A stretch of DNA of 23,353 nt from a virus. Position 1 is the stretch's first letter, and the number at the start of each line of letters is the position of its first letter. Both the position numbers and the translations under genes were made by a program. The DNA is taken from IMG/VR virus record IMGVR_UViG_3300040815_000257, positions 1-23,353 of that record; one strand, 5' to 3'. Below are positions 13,049 to 21,728 of this stretch, piece by piece. The notes beneath the pieces were generated by a model. It was not told the origin of the DNA, did not search any database, and saw only the letters and a program-made list of their open reading frames with translations.

Positions 13049-13521
13049 TGGCTAACGCTGTTGTCTCTTTCATTGGCTGGAACAGTTCAGCTTCTGCTTG
13101 GGGCGACGCAGGTTGGGGCGAAGATGCGGCATTAACGGGTTTAACAGCATCGGTTGGCTCGGTAACCGTTTCAGCTAACGCAGGCGCGAATGTTACCGGG
13201 CTACAAGCACAGAGTGCTTTAGGTTCTGTAACGGTAATAGGTCAAGCAAATATACCAATTACGGGGTTAGCGGCTACTTCGACAGTTGGCGCAGTAACAG
13301 TAACAGCCGCATCAGATGTCACTACAACAGGAGTTTCCGCCACATCCGTTGTAGGTTCAGTCACTGCTCAAGGTGGTACGGAAATATCCGTTACTGGTTT
13401 AGTTGCAACTGCTGCTGTGGGGAACGTCTTGGTTTGGGGAAATATTGTACCAAACCAAAATCCAAGTTATAGTACGGTACAACCGTCTCAATCCCCTAAT
13501 TGGGAAAAAATAGCCGCATAA
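13048..13521 (+). CDS. Fibre-like protein of five ~22-residue VTV repeats
   Basis: The protein has 157 residues. After a Trp-rich start (WNSSASAWGDAGWGEDAALT), five repeats begin at T-G positions 30, 50, 72, 94 and 116. They follow the pattern T-G-(L/V)-x-A-x-x-x-V/L-G-S/A-V-T-V, with spacing of 20 to 22 residues, as in a stacked beta fibre or beta-solenoid. The C-terminus is VLVWGNIVPNQNPSYSTVQP, then PNWEKIAA, a Pro/Trp tail seen at the end of similar marine phage proteins. No enzyme motif is present. It is most likely a slender fibre or connector. The repeat core matches the VTVTT endings of the genes at 11349 and 21728. Confidence 0.75.
   Translation: MANAVVSFIGWNSSASAWGDAGWGEDAALTGLTASVGSVTVSANAGANVTGLQAQSALGSVTVIGQANIPITGLAATSTVGAVTVTAASDVTTTGVSATSVVGSVTAQGGTEISVTGLVATAAVGNVLVWGNIVPNQNPSYSTVQPSQSPNWEKIAA
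13135..13420 (+). repeat. Degenerate ~66-bp coding repeats (five units)
   Basis: The five protein repeats span residues 30 to about 124. At DNA level they are diverged (for example GGCTCGGTAACCGTT, GGTTCTGTAACGGTA and GGCGCAGTAACAGTA), so they are older than the perfect repeat at 10520. Unit length is 60 to 66 bases. Confidence 0.8.
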
Positions 13522-13531
13522 GGTGTAAAAA

Positions 13532-14722
13532 ATGCCCAGTACATATACTACTAATAACGGTATTGAACTTATAGCCACCGGGGAACAATCGGGAACCTGG
13601 GGTGATACTACAAATACCAATTTAAGTCTTTTAGACACGTCTTTAGATGGACAAATATCCATTACGCTAGGTGCCACCGGATCTTCCGGATCGCCTAATC
13701 TTTTACCTATTAATAACGGAGCTACCTCTAATGGTAGAAACCGTTTGGTTATTTTTGCGGATGGAGGAGATTTAGGCGGCACCGCTTTTGTTCAACTTAC
13801 TCCTAACGATTCTGAAAAAATTATTTACATAAGAAATAATTTATCTGGAAGCAGAAGCATTTTAGTTTTTCAAGGAACGTATAATGCGTCAAACGATTAC
13901 GAGGTCCCTGCCGGAACCACTGCGGTGGTTTATTTCAATGGCGGCGGCTCTGGTGCTGTTGCCGGTAATGTGTTTAACAATGCTTATTTTGATAGCCTTC
14001 GTCTCGGTTCTGTCTCAGTTACAGCGGTTCTTGATGAAGATAACATGTCTTCCAATAGCGCTACTGCATTGGCTACGCAACAATCGATCAAAGCGTATGT
14101 AGATACCCAAGTTACGGGAGAAGACTTAGATTTTGCAGGAGGTAGCGGAACAGGCGCAGTAGATTTAGATAGCCAGACCTTTACTGTTGCTGGAACCGCT
14201 AATGAAATAGAAACTTCTGCGAGTGGGCAAACTTTAACGGTAGGTTTACCTAATGCAGTAACTATTGCGACCTTAACGCTAACAAATGATTTAGCTGTAT
14301 CCAGTGGCGGAACAGGATCATCTAATGCTTCTGACGCTAGGACAGCATTAGGGTTAGCCATTGGTTCTGACGTAGAGGCATTTGACGCGGATATCCTGAA
14401 AGCTGACACAGCAGATACGCTAACAGCGCCATTCCGAGGGACGATAACAACAGACAATGATTTATCATTTGATCAAAACGTCACCAACAACTTCCAATGC
14501 ACACCTTCGGGCGCAGGGACATTAACCTTTACAAATCACACCGCAGGGCAGAGTGGGTTTATACTTTTGATTAACTCTGGCGGTCACGCTATTTCTGCTG
14601 CTGGCACAACTAAAATTAACGCCACAGACCTAACAGCAATATCTGTTGCAGGCACTTACACGTTAAGTTATTTTGATAACGGCACTAATGCCTATGTGTC
14701 AGTGAGTAGGAGTTTTGGATGA
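13532..14722 (+). CDS. Tail fibre protein
   Basis: The protein has 396 residues. The N-terminus STYTTNNGIELIATGEQSGT, then WGDTTNTNLSLLDTSLDG, is a common attachment domain of phage fibres. A beta domain follows to about residue 160 (RNRLVIFADGGDLGGTAFVQ, then YIRNNLSGSRSILVFQGTYN). Around residues 164-192 the strongly conserved string VTAVLDEDNMSSNSATALAT, then QQSIKAYVD, marks the shaft joint of marine phage fibres. SGGTGSSNASDARTALGLAI (260-279) is a typical collar/shaft repeat. The C-terminal domain (from about residue 300) has different wording and base use and looks exchanged. The stop overlaps the giant fibre start by ATGA at 14719. It is probably a trimer attached to the tail hub. Confidence 0.85.
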   Translation: MPSTYTTNNGIELIATGEQSGTWGDTTNTNLSLLDTSLDGQISITLGATGSSGSPNLLPINNGATSNGRNRLVIFADGGDLGGTAFVQLTPNDSEKIIYIRNNLSGSRSILVFQGTYNASNDYEVPAGTTAVVYFNGGGSGAVAGNVFNNAYFDSLRLGSVSVTAVLDEDNMSSNSATALATQQSIKAYVDTQVTGEDLDFAGGSGTGAVDLDSQTFTVAGTANEIETSASGQTLTVGLPNAVTIATLTLTNDLAVSSGGTGSSNASDARTALGLAIGSDVEAFDADILKADTADTLTAPFRGTITTDNDLSFDQNVTNNFQCTPSGAGTLTFTNHTAGQSGFILLINSGGHAISAAGTTKINATDLTAISVAGTYTLSYFDNGTNAYVSVSRSFG

Positions 14723-17700
14723 GTTTGCTGCCTGTTGGCTTTGGTTCTGCTGCTGATGATGACTATGAAATTACAGATAGTCTTAGACTGCGTAGTTCTG
14801 CCACTGCTTATTTAAGTAGGACTCCAGCAAGTGCTGGTAACCAAAAAACACATACTTTTAGTGCTTGGTTTAAACGAGGTGATTTATCATCGTCCCAGTT
14901 TCTTTTCACAGCTATTCAATCAAATGCTGCTAATTACTGGCAATTGTGGATCCATTCAACAAACCAAATTTATTTATCTACTCTTCCGTTAGTGTCTGGA
15001 GGAACCTGTTTTATTACAACAGGATTGTTCAGGGATCCTTCCGCTTGGTATCACATCGTTTTACAGTTTGATACAACAAATGCAACTGCTGCCGACAGAG
15101 TAAAACTTTATATAAACGGTGAAAGAGTTACAGCATTTGCTACAAATAACATTTCATCTATTTCTTTGAACGCTGATGGTTATTTAAACAGTGCTGTTGA
15201 ACATAACATTGGAAATAGGCAACCATACACAAATAATCCTTATGACGGATATATAACAGAAGTAAACTTCATTGACGGTCAAGCATTAGCTCCAACAGAC
15301 TTCGGTAAGTTCGATGCCAACGGTACTTGGAAAGCTAAACGGTACACAGGCACATACGGTACTAATGGTTTCTATCTACCGATGAAGCCAACAACACAGG
15401 CTGAGTTACAAAACACAGTGCTGTACACAGGCACGGGAGCTTCACAAAGTATTGATGGCTGTGGTTACGCGCCTGATTTTGTTTGGCTTAAGAGTCGTAA
15501 TGCTGCTTACAGTAATGCTTTATTTGATTCCATTAGAGGAACAAGTAAATGGCTAACCAGTAATGGTACTAATGCAGAAGCTACTGTTAGCGGAGTTGCT
15601 TCTTTTGACTCTGATGGTTTTACATTAGGAGCAGATACAGGGCAAAATAACTCAGGGACAACCTACGTAGCGTGGACATGGGACGCTGGAGATAACCAAC
15701 CCAGCACAGGTCACAGTAGTTTGCTTTACACAGGATCGGGGGCAGCACAATCAATTAAGGGCTTTGGATTTAGTCCTGATTTAATTATATTTAGAAATCG
15801 TGCAGCAGCTTCTCCTTTGCTTATAGATTCAGTAAGAGGTGCGCATCAAGAATTACAACCAAACTCTACTGGTGCTGAAACTTCAAACAGCGGTACTCGA
15901 ATTGCAAGCATTGATGCAGATGGTTTTAGTCTTGCGAACACAGCAGTAGGTGGATTAAATGCTAGTGGAAATGAATATGTCGCATGGGGCTGGGATGCTG
16001 GTGACGGTGATCCAGTAAGTAACACTGATGGTTCTATAACCTCAACAGTAAAAGCAAATGACGCTACTGGAGTTAGTATTGTTAGTTGGGAAGGATCATC
16101 AGCTACTGCAACGGTTGGACACGGGTTATCAACCGCTCCAAAAGTAATAATTGCAAAAAACAGAGATGCTTCTACAGAGTGGCCTGTTTATCACGATAGT
16201 GTTAATAGTGGTGGAGGTTCTTATCTTAGGCTTAACGGTACTTATGCCAATACTTCTAGCAGTATTATTTGGACAGGTAGTCCTACAAGTAGCGTCATAA
16301 ATGTAGGTAGCTATTCGTATGTAAACTCTAATAGCATGATTGCCTACTGTTTCTCAGAAGTCTCAGGCGTATCTAAGTTTAGTACTTACACAGGTACAGG
16401 ATCATCAGGTAAGGCAATAACTGGTTTAGGTTTTAGACCAGGATTTTTGATGATTAAAGAAACTTCTAGCACAGGGAACTGGGCTATTGTCGATGGAACT
16501 AGGTCGCCATTTGGTGAAGTTACTGGTGACTACCTATATGTAAATTTATCCCAAGCTGAAGGTGGGGGTTCTGCTCCATTACAATTTGACTCAGACGGTT
16601 TTACTATTAACAGTGGAGACTCAGATACAAACTCTTCAGGTCAAACCTACGTCTACATGGCGTTTAAAGGTAGTTACTCAGACCACGTTAGCCCACTGAA
16701 TGATGATGGCTCAATAGACAGTCGAGTCAAAGCAAATACAAGTAAGGGTTTTAGTATTGTAAGTTATGAAGGTACTCCAAATGGAACGGTTGGTCACGGT
16801 TTATCTACTGCTCCAAAAGTAATTATCCACAAAGATAGAGACTATTCTGTTAACTGGCGAGTGTTTCATTATCTTATGTCTGGATCAGAAGATTACAACC
16901 CAACAGACAATTTACATTTAAATACAACTAATGCGTATCCTCCTGGAGTAGGCGCAGCATCACGAATTAATGGAGTTACTAGTAGTACATTTACAAGCAC
17001 CGGAGGCTTTACAGGGTCAGAGCAAATAGCCTACTGTTTCTCAGAAGTAGCAGGTTACAGTAAGTTTGCTAGTTACACAGGAAATGGATCTACAACTGGG
17101 CCAACCATTACTACAGGATTCCGTCCAGGCTTTGTTATGGTTAAAAGCAGCACAAATTCAAGTACTGATTGGTTAATACTAGACGGCACAAGAAGTCCTA
17201 ATAATACAAGGAACAAAGTTTTATTTGCTAACTTAGGTAATGCAGAGGCTGGTACAGGTTACGGAGACATGGATGTTTCTGACACAGGGTTCCAGATAAA
17301 AACAAACGGAGCTTCTTCAAACGCAAGCGGTCAAACCTACATTTACATGGCGTTTGCTGAAACTGCTGATGCTGTATTTAACTTTGATGCGTCTGGTAAC
17401 AAGAACAACTTTGATGCTAACAACATCAACAGTAACGCTGAGTCTGAATCTACTTATGATTTAATGAAGGATACACCAAGTCTGGTCGATGAGAACGCTG
17501 GTAACTTTGCTACGTTGAATCCATTAGATATATATCCAGGTAGGCAATTTGCAGTTGACGGTAATTTAAAGTGGAACGACACTTCTGGTGGGTCATGGGG
17601 TCGATCAAATATATCTGTCACAAGTGGAAAATGGTATTGGGAAGTTTCAGGTTTTAGTACAACCAACTGGTTTATCGGTGTTAGTGATGGGACTAAATCC

Positions 17701-19065
17701 ATAACTAATTACTACGCCTATTATGTGGGTGCACCGACTGCTTTAGTTTATTTAATTAATGGAAATACTTACATTGCTGGATCAAACGCATCTTTTGTTA
17801 GTGCATTTGCAACAACTGATGTTGTAGGTTTTGGTTTAGATGCCGATGCAGGTTCTTTAGCTGTTTATAAAAATAATGTATTGCAGGGAACAATTACTGG
17901 ATTAAGTTACGGTAGTTATTCTCCAATGGTCGCACCACCTGCTGCGGGTAATTGTGTGTACAACTTCGGACAACGCCCACTTGCTTACACACCACCAACA
18001 GGATTTTTAAAGATCAACACATTTAACCTGCCTGACTCAACTATTGAGGATGGATCAGATTACTTTAATACTGTGTTGTATACAGGGGATAATGCGTCAG
18101 GCAGAAACATACCTACAGGATTTCCAGGTGGTTGGACTTGGATAAAAAATAGGAATGCAGCTAACTCACATACATTGTCAGATATTGTACGAGGCGATGG
18201 AAAAACATTATTTACTAATGCAACAAATGCTGAAGTAGATTACGGGTCAAACGGAATAGATTTTGTATCTGACGGTTTTGATGTAACACACAATGCTACT
18301 AATAATTTATTTAATGTATCTGGAAGAACTTACGTATCTTGGAACTGGAAAGCCAACGGCTCTGGTGTCAGTAACACAGCTGGAGACGTAAACTCCACAG
18401 TCTCTGTAAACACTACGGCTGGATTTAGTATTGCTACAGCTACAACTGTTTCTTCTTATGGCTCTTTTCCTTTTACAATTGGACACGGTTTAGGAACTGC
18501 ACCAGCAATGGTCATTTATAAGTCAAGAACCAGTTCTGGACAAAACTGGTGGGTTTGGCACAAAGATTTACCTAACGCAGCAACAGGAAGAGGGATACTT
18601 TTAAATTCAACTGGCGCTGAAGTAAACGGTGGCTACTTTGCTTCTAACCCAGCTACAGCTACAACAATGGGTATAAATTCTGCTGCTCTTATTAATGACA
18701 ACGTTGTAATGTACAGCTTTGCAGAAGTAGAAGGCTACTCATCATTCGGTAGCTACACAGGCAACGGCAATGCTGAGGGCCCCTTTGTCTACACAGGATT
18801 TAAACCTGCTTTTGTTGTCACCAAACGTAACGGATCTTCTGGTTGGCCTATGCATGACGATAAAAGAAGTCCTTACAATGTTACAGAAGCAAGTTTGTAT
18901 GCAAATGCTGCCGATGCCGAAGTCAACCCATCAACAGAAGACATAGATTTTCTATCCAACGGCTTTAAAATGCGAGGAACAACAACTGCTAGGAACAGCA
19001 GCGGTTCAACTTACATCTACATAGCATTTGCCGAGAACCCATTTAAGAATTCTAACGCGAGGTAA
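14719..19065 (+). CDS. Giant modular receptor-binding protein (LamG, repeats, SPRY)
   Basis: This 1448-residue protein is the largest in the window. Residues about 20-215 form a LamG/concanavalin-type domain (KTHTFSAWFKRGDL, WYHIVLQFDTTN, VKLYINGERV, YDGYITEVNFIDGQALAPTD). Six A-type units begin with YTGxGxxxxI near residues 235, 335, 557, 785, 1119 and 1345, with DSIRG or DGTRSP, then DSDGF and TYVxWxW/TYxYMAF. Three B-type units contain VGHGLSTAPKVIIxKxRD near 465, 689 and 1254. A SPRY-like domain lies at about 915-1090 (GKWYWEVSGFSTTNWFIGVS, then YKNNVLQGTI and PMVAPPAAGNCVYNFGQRP). Such lectin and SPRY folds bind sugars or proteins, fitting adsorption to the host. Base use differs from flanking genes. 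It starts inside the previous stop, so it depends on fibre translation. Confidence 0.85.
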   Translation: MSLLPVGFGSAADDDYEITDSLRLRSSATAYLSRTPASAGNQKTHTFSAWFKRGDLSSSQFLFTAIQSNAANYWQLWIHSTNQIYLSTLPLVSGGTCFITTGLFRDPSAWYHIVLQFDTTNATAADRVKLYINGERVTAFATNNISSISLNADGYLNSAVEHNIGNRQPYTNNPYDGYITEVNFIDGQALAPTDFGKFDANGTWKAKRYTGTYGTNGFYLPMKPTTQAELQNTVLYTGTGASQSIDGCGYAPDFVWLKSRNAAYSNALFDSIRGTSKWLTSNGTNAEATVSGVASFDSDGFTLGADTGQNNSGTTYVAWTWDAGDNQPSTGHSSLLYTGSGAAQSIKGFGFSPDLIIFRNRAAASPLLIDSVRGAHQELQPNSTGAETSNSGTRIASIDADGFSLANTAVGGLNASGNEYVAWGWDAGDGDPVSNTDGSITSTVKANDATGVSIVSWEGSSATATVGHGLSTAPKVIIAKNRDASTEWPVYHDSVNSGGGSYLRLNGTYANTSSSIIWTGSPTSSVINVGSYSYVNSNSMIAYCFSEVSGVSKFSTYTGTGSSGKAITGLGFRPGFLMIKETSSTGNWAIVDGTRSPFGEVTGDYLYVNLSQAEGGGSAPLQFDSDGFTINSGDSDTNSSGQTYVYMAFKGSYSDHVSPLNDDGSIDSRVKANTSKGFSIVSYEGTPNGTVGHGLSTAPKVIIHKDRDYSVNWRVFHYLMSGSEDYNPTDNLHLNTTNAYPPGVGAASRINGVTSSTFTSTGGFTGSEQIAYCFSEVAGYSKFASYTGNGSTTGPTITTGFRPGFVMVKSSTNSSTDWLILDGTRSPNNTRNKVLFANLGNAEAGTGYGDMDVSDTGFQIKTNGASSNASGQTYIYMAFAETADAVFNFDASGNKNNFDANNINSNAESESTYDLMKDTPSLVDENAGNFATLNPLDIYPGRQFAVDGNLKWNDTSGGSWGRSNISVTSGKWYWEVSGFSTTNWFIGVSDGTKSITNYYAYYVGAPTALVYLINGNTYIAGSNASFVSAFATTDVVGFGLDADAGSLAVYKNNVLQGTITGLSYGSYSPMVAPPAAGNCVYNFGQRPLAYTPPTGFLKINTFNLPDSTIEDGSDYFNTVLYTGDNASGRNIPTGFPGGWTWIKNRNAANSHTLSDIVRGDGKTLFTNATNAEVDYGSNGIDFVSDGFDVTHNATNNLFNVSGRTYVSWNWKANGSGVSNTAGDVNSTVSVNTTAGFSIATATTVSSYGSFPFTIGHGLGTAPAMVIYKSRTSSGQNWWVWHKDLPNAATGRGILLNSTGAEVNGGYFASNPATATTMGINSAALINDNVVMYSFAEVEGYSSFGSYTGNGNAEGPFVYTGFKPAFVVTKRNGSSGWPMHDDKRSPYNVTEASLYANAADAEVNPSTEDIDFLSNGFKMRGTTTARNSSGSTYIYIAFAENPFKNSNAR
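16342..17048 (+). repeat. DNA-level repeats inside the giant fibre gene
   Basis: GCCTACTGTTTCTCAGAAGT occurs identically at 16342-16361 and 17029-17048, 687 bases apart. About 675 bases also separate two copies of ACGGTTGG...CACGG...TTATC...GCTCCAAAAGTAAT (first at 16111, second at 16786). The protein units that contain them diverge elsewhere. This gives near-identical patches that could recombine and change unit number. Confidence 0.85.
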
Positions 19066-19067
19066 TT

Positions 19068-19607
19068 ATGTACTACTTAGGAAGCACAGCACTAAGACAG
19101 AACTCTAGCTTCGAGATAGGTGGCACAGTCTATCCGAGCAACTGGTTACAGCAGTCAACCGAGGACGAGAAGACAGCTATAGGTATCACATGGGTTGATG
19201 ATCCAGTAAGGGCTGATGACAGGTTCTACTGGAATGGTGACGCTACTATGCCTAAGGCACTAGAGGATGTCGATGCTGTTGATGAGAACGGTGATCCAAT
19301 GTGGGTGCAAGAGTTAGACGAAACACAAGATCCACCTGCGATGGTAGACACTACTGAGCGTCTGGTGACTAGAGGTTTAAAACACTCTTGGACGGCACAG
19401 GTTAAAAACACATCAGGCACGATGCTGGCTCAGACTGATTGGATGGTGACTCGTAAAGTTGAGAGAGACATAGATATACCAGCAGATGTAGTCACTCAAC
19501 GTGCTGCTATTGTGACTGAGTGTACTCGATTAGAAACAGCAATTACCAATGCCGCCAACATGGACGCTTTTATAGCAGTAGTACAAGATCAACGTTGGCC
19601 TAAGTAA
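19068..19607 (+). CDS. Probable tail fibre assembly chaperone
   Basis: This 179-residue protein directly follows the giant fibre, the usual position of fibre assembly chaperones. The N-terminal half has a small-domain pattern (YYLGSTALRQNSSFEIGGTV, then YPSNWLQQSTEDEKTAIGIT). The centre is acidic, and the C-terminal part WMVTRKVERDIDIPADVVTQ, then RAAIVTECTRLETAITNAAN and ending QRWPK, resembles helical tails of phage fibre-assembly and DUF4376-like proteins. GAGGT precedes the start. Base use matches the giant fibre, suggesting that the two were acquired as a pair. A fibre-tip protein is an alternative. Confidence 0.6.
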   Translation: MYYLGSTALRQNSSFEIGGTVYPSNWLQQSTEDEKTAIGITWVDDPVRADDRFYWNGDATMPKALEDVDAVDENGDPMWVQELDETQDPPAMVDTTERLVTRGLKHSWTAQVKNTSGTMLAQTDWMVTRKVERDIDIPADVVTQRAAIVTECTRLETAITNAANMDAFIAVVQDQRWPK

Positions 19608-19613
19608 AAACGT

Positions 19614-21728
19614 ATGCCTTTAACCAAGCTTCAATTTAAACCCGGAGTTAATCGAGAGACAACCTCTTATAGTAATGAAGGCGGTTGGTTTGATTGCGAT
19701 AAAGTTCGTTTTAGGTTTGGCTTTCCAGAAAAAATAGGTGGCTGGGAAAAAATATCAGGTTCTTTTTTCTTAGGCTCTTGTCGTGCATTACACCCTTGGG
19801 TTGCCTTGGATGGCAGTAAGTACATAGGGGTTGGCACTAACCTTAAATATTACATAAATGAGGGTGGTGGTTATAACGATATTACCCCGTTAAGAACCAC
19901 GACTGCTGCGGGAGATGTAACTTTTTCGGCCAAGGCTAATACACTAGCCTCTAACGTCGCGGCGGATGATTTAAGTATAACTTTAACCAGCGCTTCGGGT
20001 TTCCCCGAAAGTGGAAGAATAAAGATAAACAATGAAATTATCACTTATGCTTCTATTTCAACAAACACTTTAACAGGTTGTCTTCGCGCTCAGAATAGTA
20101 CAAGCGCAGCGGCGCATAGTTCTGGGGCAGCGGTAACTTGCGCCACGTTAACTATTACGGATACAAATCACGGCGCTTTAGAAAACGATTTTGTTACTTT
20201 TTCGGGGGCGGCTAGTTTAGGAGGACAAATAACTGCGGCTGTTTTAAATCAAGAGTATGAAATCGTTTCAGTTCTTAGTTTAAACAGCTACCTAGTTGAA
20301 GCTCGAACAGTTTCTACTATAAACAGTATTACTACGACATCGGGTCTAAACCCTACTTACGTTTTTGCCACTTCTAGCGATACGGGTAATGGGGGCTCCA
20401 GTACAGTCGGCGCTTATCAAATAAACACGGGGCTGGACACTTCGGTATCGGGTACAGGTTGGGGAGCAGGAACATGGGCCCGTGGAACGTGGGGTTCGGC
20501 GGCCTCAACGGTTGCAGCGGGACAACAGCTTCGAGTTTGGTCGCACGATAATTTTGGTGAAGATTTACTGATTAACGTTAAGGATAACGGCCTTTATTAT
20601 TGGGATAAAACTTCAGGAACATCTAGTAGAGCGGTATCTTTAAACAGTTTAAGCGGTGCAAATACTACGCCTACTATAGCCAAACAAGTTTTAGTTTCGG
20701 ACAGGGACCGTCATATTATTGCTTTTGGTTGTGATTCACAAACCAATCCGGGGGTACAAGATCCTCTTCTCATACGGTTTTCTTCTCAAGAAAGTCTTAC
20801 CGATTGGGCGTCAACCCCAACTAATACTGCGGGAGATTTAAGGATAGGCTCAGGATCTGAGATTATTACCGCAGTAGAGACGAGACAGCAGGTGCTGGTC
20901 TTTACGGATGTTTCTTTGCATGCGATGCAGTTTTTGGGTCCACCCTTTACCTTTGGTATTAATACTCTATCGGAGAACATAACTATTGCGGGGCCTTTAG
21001 CGGTTACGGCGGTAGAGGACAACGTTTTCTGGATGGGTCAGGAAGAGTTTTATGTCTACAGTGGTACGGTTCAAAGAATTCCTTGTACTGTTCGTGATTA
21101 CGTATTTAGCGATTTAAACGAGGCTCAATTTACAAAAGTAGCCGCTTCGATTAACGCGGCTTATTCTGAGGTCTGGTGGTTTTATCCTTCGAGTTCTAGT
21201 GACGAATGTGACCGATATGTAGTGTTTAACTACCAACAAAACATATGGTATTACGGAGAGTTAAATCGAACAGCTTGGATGGATCGAGGGGTTGAGTCTA
21301 ATCCGATAGCGGCAAGTACTGACCATGCGTTGTATTACCAAGAGTTTGGTTTAGATGATGGTAGTGTAACGCCTTCTGCGGCTATTTCTTCTTACATTGA
21401 AAGCAGTCAGGTAGACATTGCAGACGGAGATAACTTTATGTTCATCCGACGGTTAATACCAGACATGACTTTTAGGAACAGCACTAACTCAACGCCTACC
21501 GCTACGATGACTTTGGAAGTTCGTAATTTTCCGGGAGCGGCATACAACACAGTAACTAATAGTACGGTGACTAAAACAGCTTCTGTTCCGGTAGAGCAGT
21601 TTACTAACGAGGTGCATGTAAGGCTTAGGGGCCGCTCTATGGCGTTTAAAATTGCCAGCGAGGACACGGGTATTGCTTGGAGATTAGGTTCTCCACGGGT
21701 AGAGGTTAAACCGGACGGGCGTAGATAA
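19614..21728 (+). CDS. Tail hub / DNA-stabilisation protein, P22 gp10-like
   Basis: The 704-residue N-terminal signature KLQFKPGVNRETTSYSNEGG, then WFDCDKVRFRFGFPEKIGGW and LHPWVALDGSKYIGVGTNLK, is that of marine phage proteins equivalent to P22 gp10, the beta-propeller hub that closes the neck and holds the needle. The propeller appears split: residues about 104-175 are an inserted module (NTLASNVAADDLSITLTSAS, GFPESGRIKINNEIITYAS), and residues about 180-235 another (TDTNHGALENDFVTFSGAAS). The rest continues with FGEDLLINVKDNGLYYWD, LIRFSSQESLTDWAST, FWMGQEEFYVYSGTVQRIPC and RYVVFNYQQNIWYYGELNRT. The C-terminus (residues 620-704) is a beta domain. P22 gp10 is about 470 residues; the inserts explain much of the excess. 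No Shine-Dalgarno is seen. Confidence 0.72.
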   Translation: MPLTKLQFKPGVNRETTSYSNEGGWFDCDKVRFRFGFPEKIGGWEKISGSFFLGSCRALHPWVALDGSKYIGVGTNLKYYINEGGGYNDITPLRTTTAAGDVTFSAKANTLASNVAADDLSITLTSASGFPESGRIKINNEIITYASISTNTLTGCLRAQNSTSAAAHSSGAAVTCATLTITDTNHGALENDFVTFSGAASLGGQITAAVLNQEYEIVSVLSLNSYLVEARTVSTINSITTTSGLNPTYVFATSSDTGNGGSSTVGAYQINTGLDTSVSGTGWGAGTWARGTWGSAASTVAAGQQLRVWSHDNFGEDLLINVKDNGLYYWDKTSGTSSRAVSLNSLSGANTTPTIAKQVLVSDRDRHIIAFGCDSQTNPGVQDPLLIRFSSQESLTDWASTPTNTAGDLRIGSGSEIITAVETRQQVLVFTDVSLHAMQFLGPPFTFGINTLSENITIAGPLAVTAVEDNVFWMGQEEFYVYSGTVQRIPCTVRDYVFSDLNEAQFTKVAASINAAYSEVWWFYPSSSSDECDRYVVFNYQQNIWYYGELNRTAWMDRGVESNPIAASTDHALYYQEFGLDDGSVTPSAAISSYIESSQVDIADGDNFMFIRRLIPDMTFRNSTNSTPTATMTLEVRNFPGAAYNTVTNSTVTKTASVPVEQFTNEVHVRLRGRSMAFKIASEDTGIAWRLGSPRVEVKPDGRR

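Noticed and set aside
13984-14457. 157-residue reading frame on the minus strand inside the fibre gene
   Set aside because: It is a mirror of low-complexity fibre coding sequence, with no ribosome site and no recognisable motif.
16111-17048. Insertion-sequence ends or terminal repeats
   Set aside because: The repeats are direct, lie inside an unbroken reading frame and encode the same protein unit. There is no transposase or inverted repeat.
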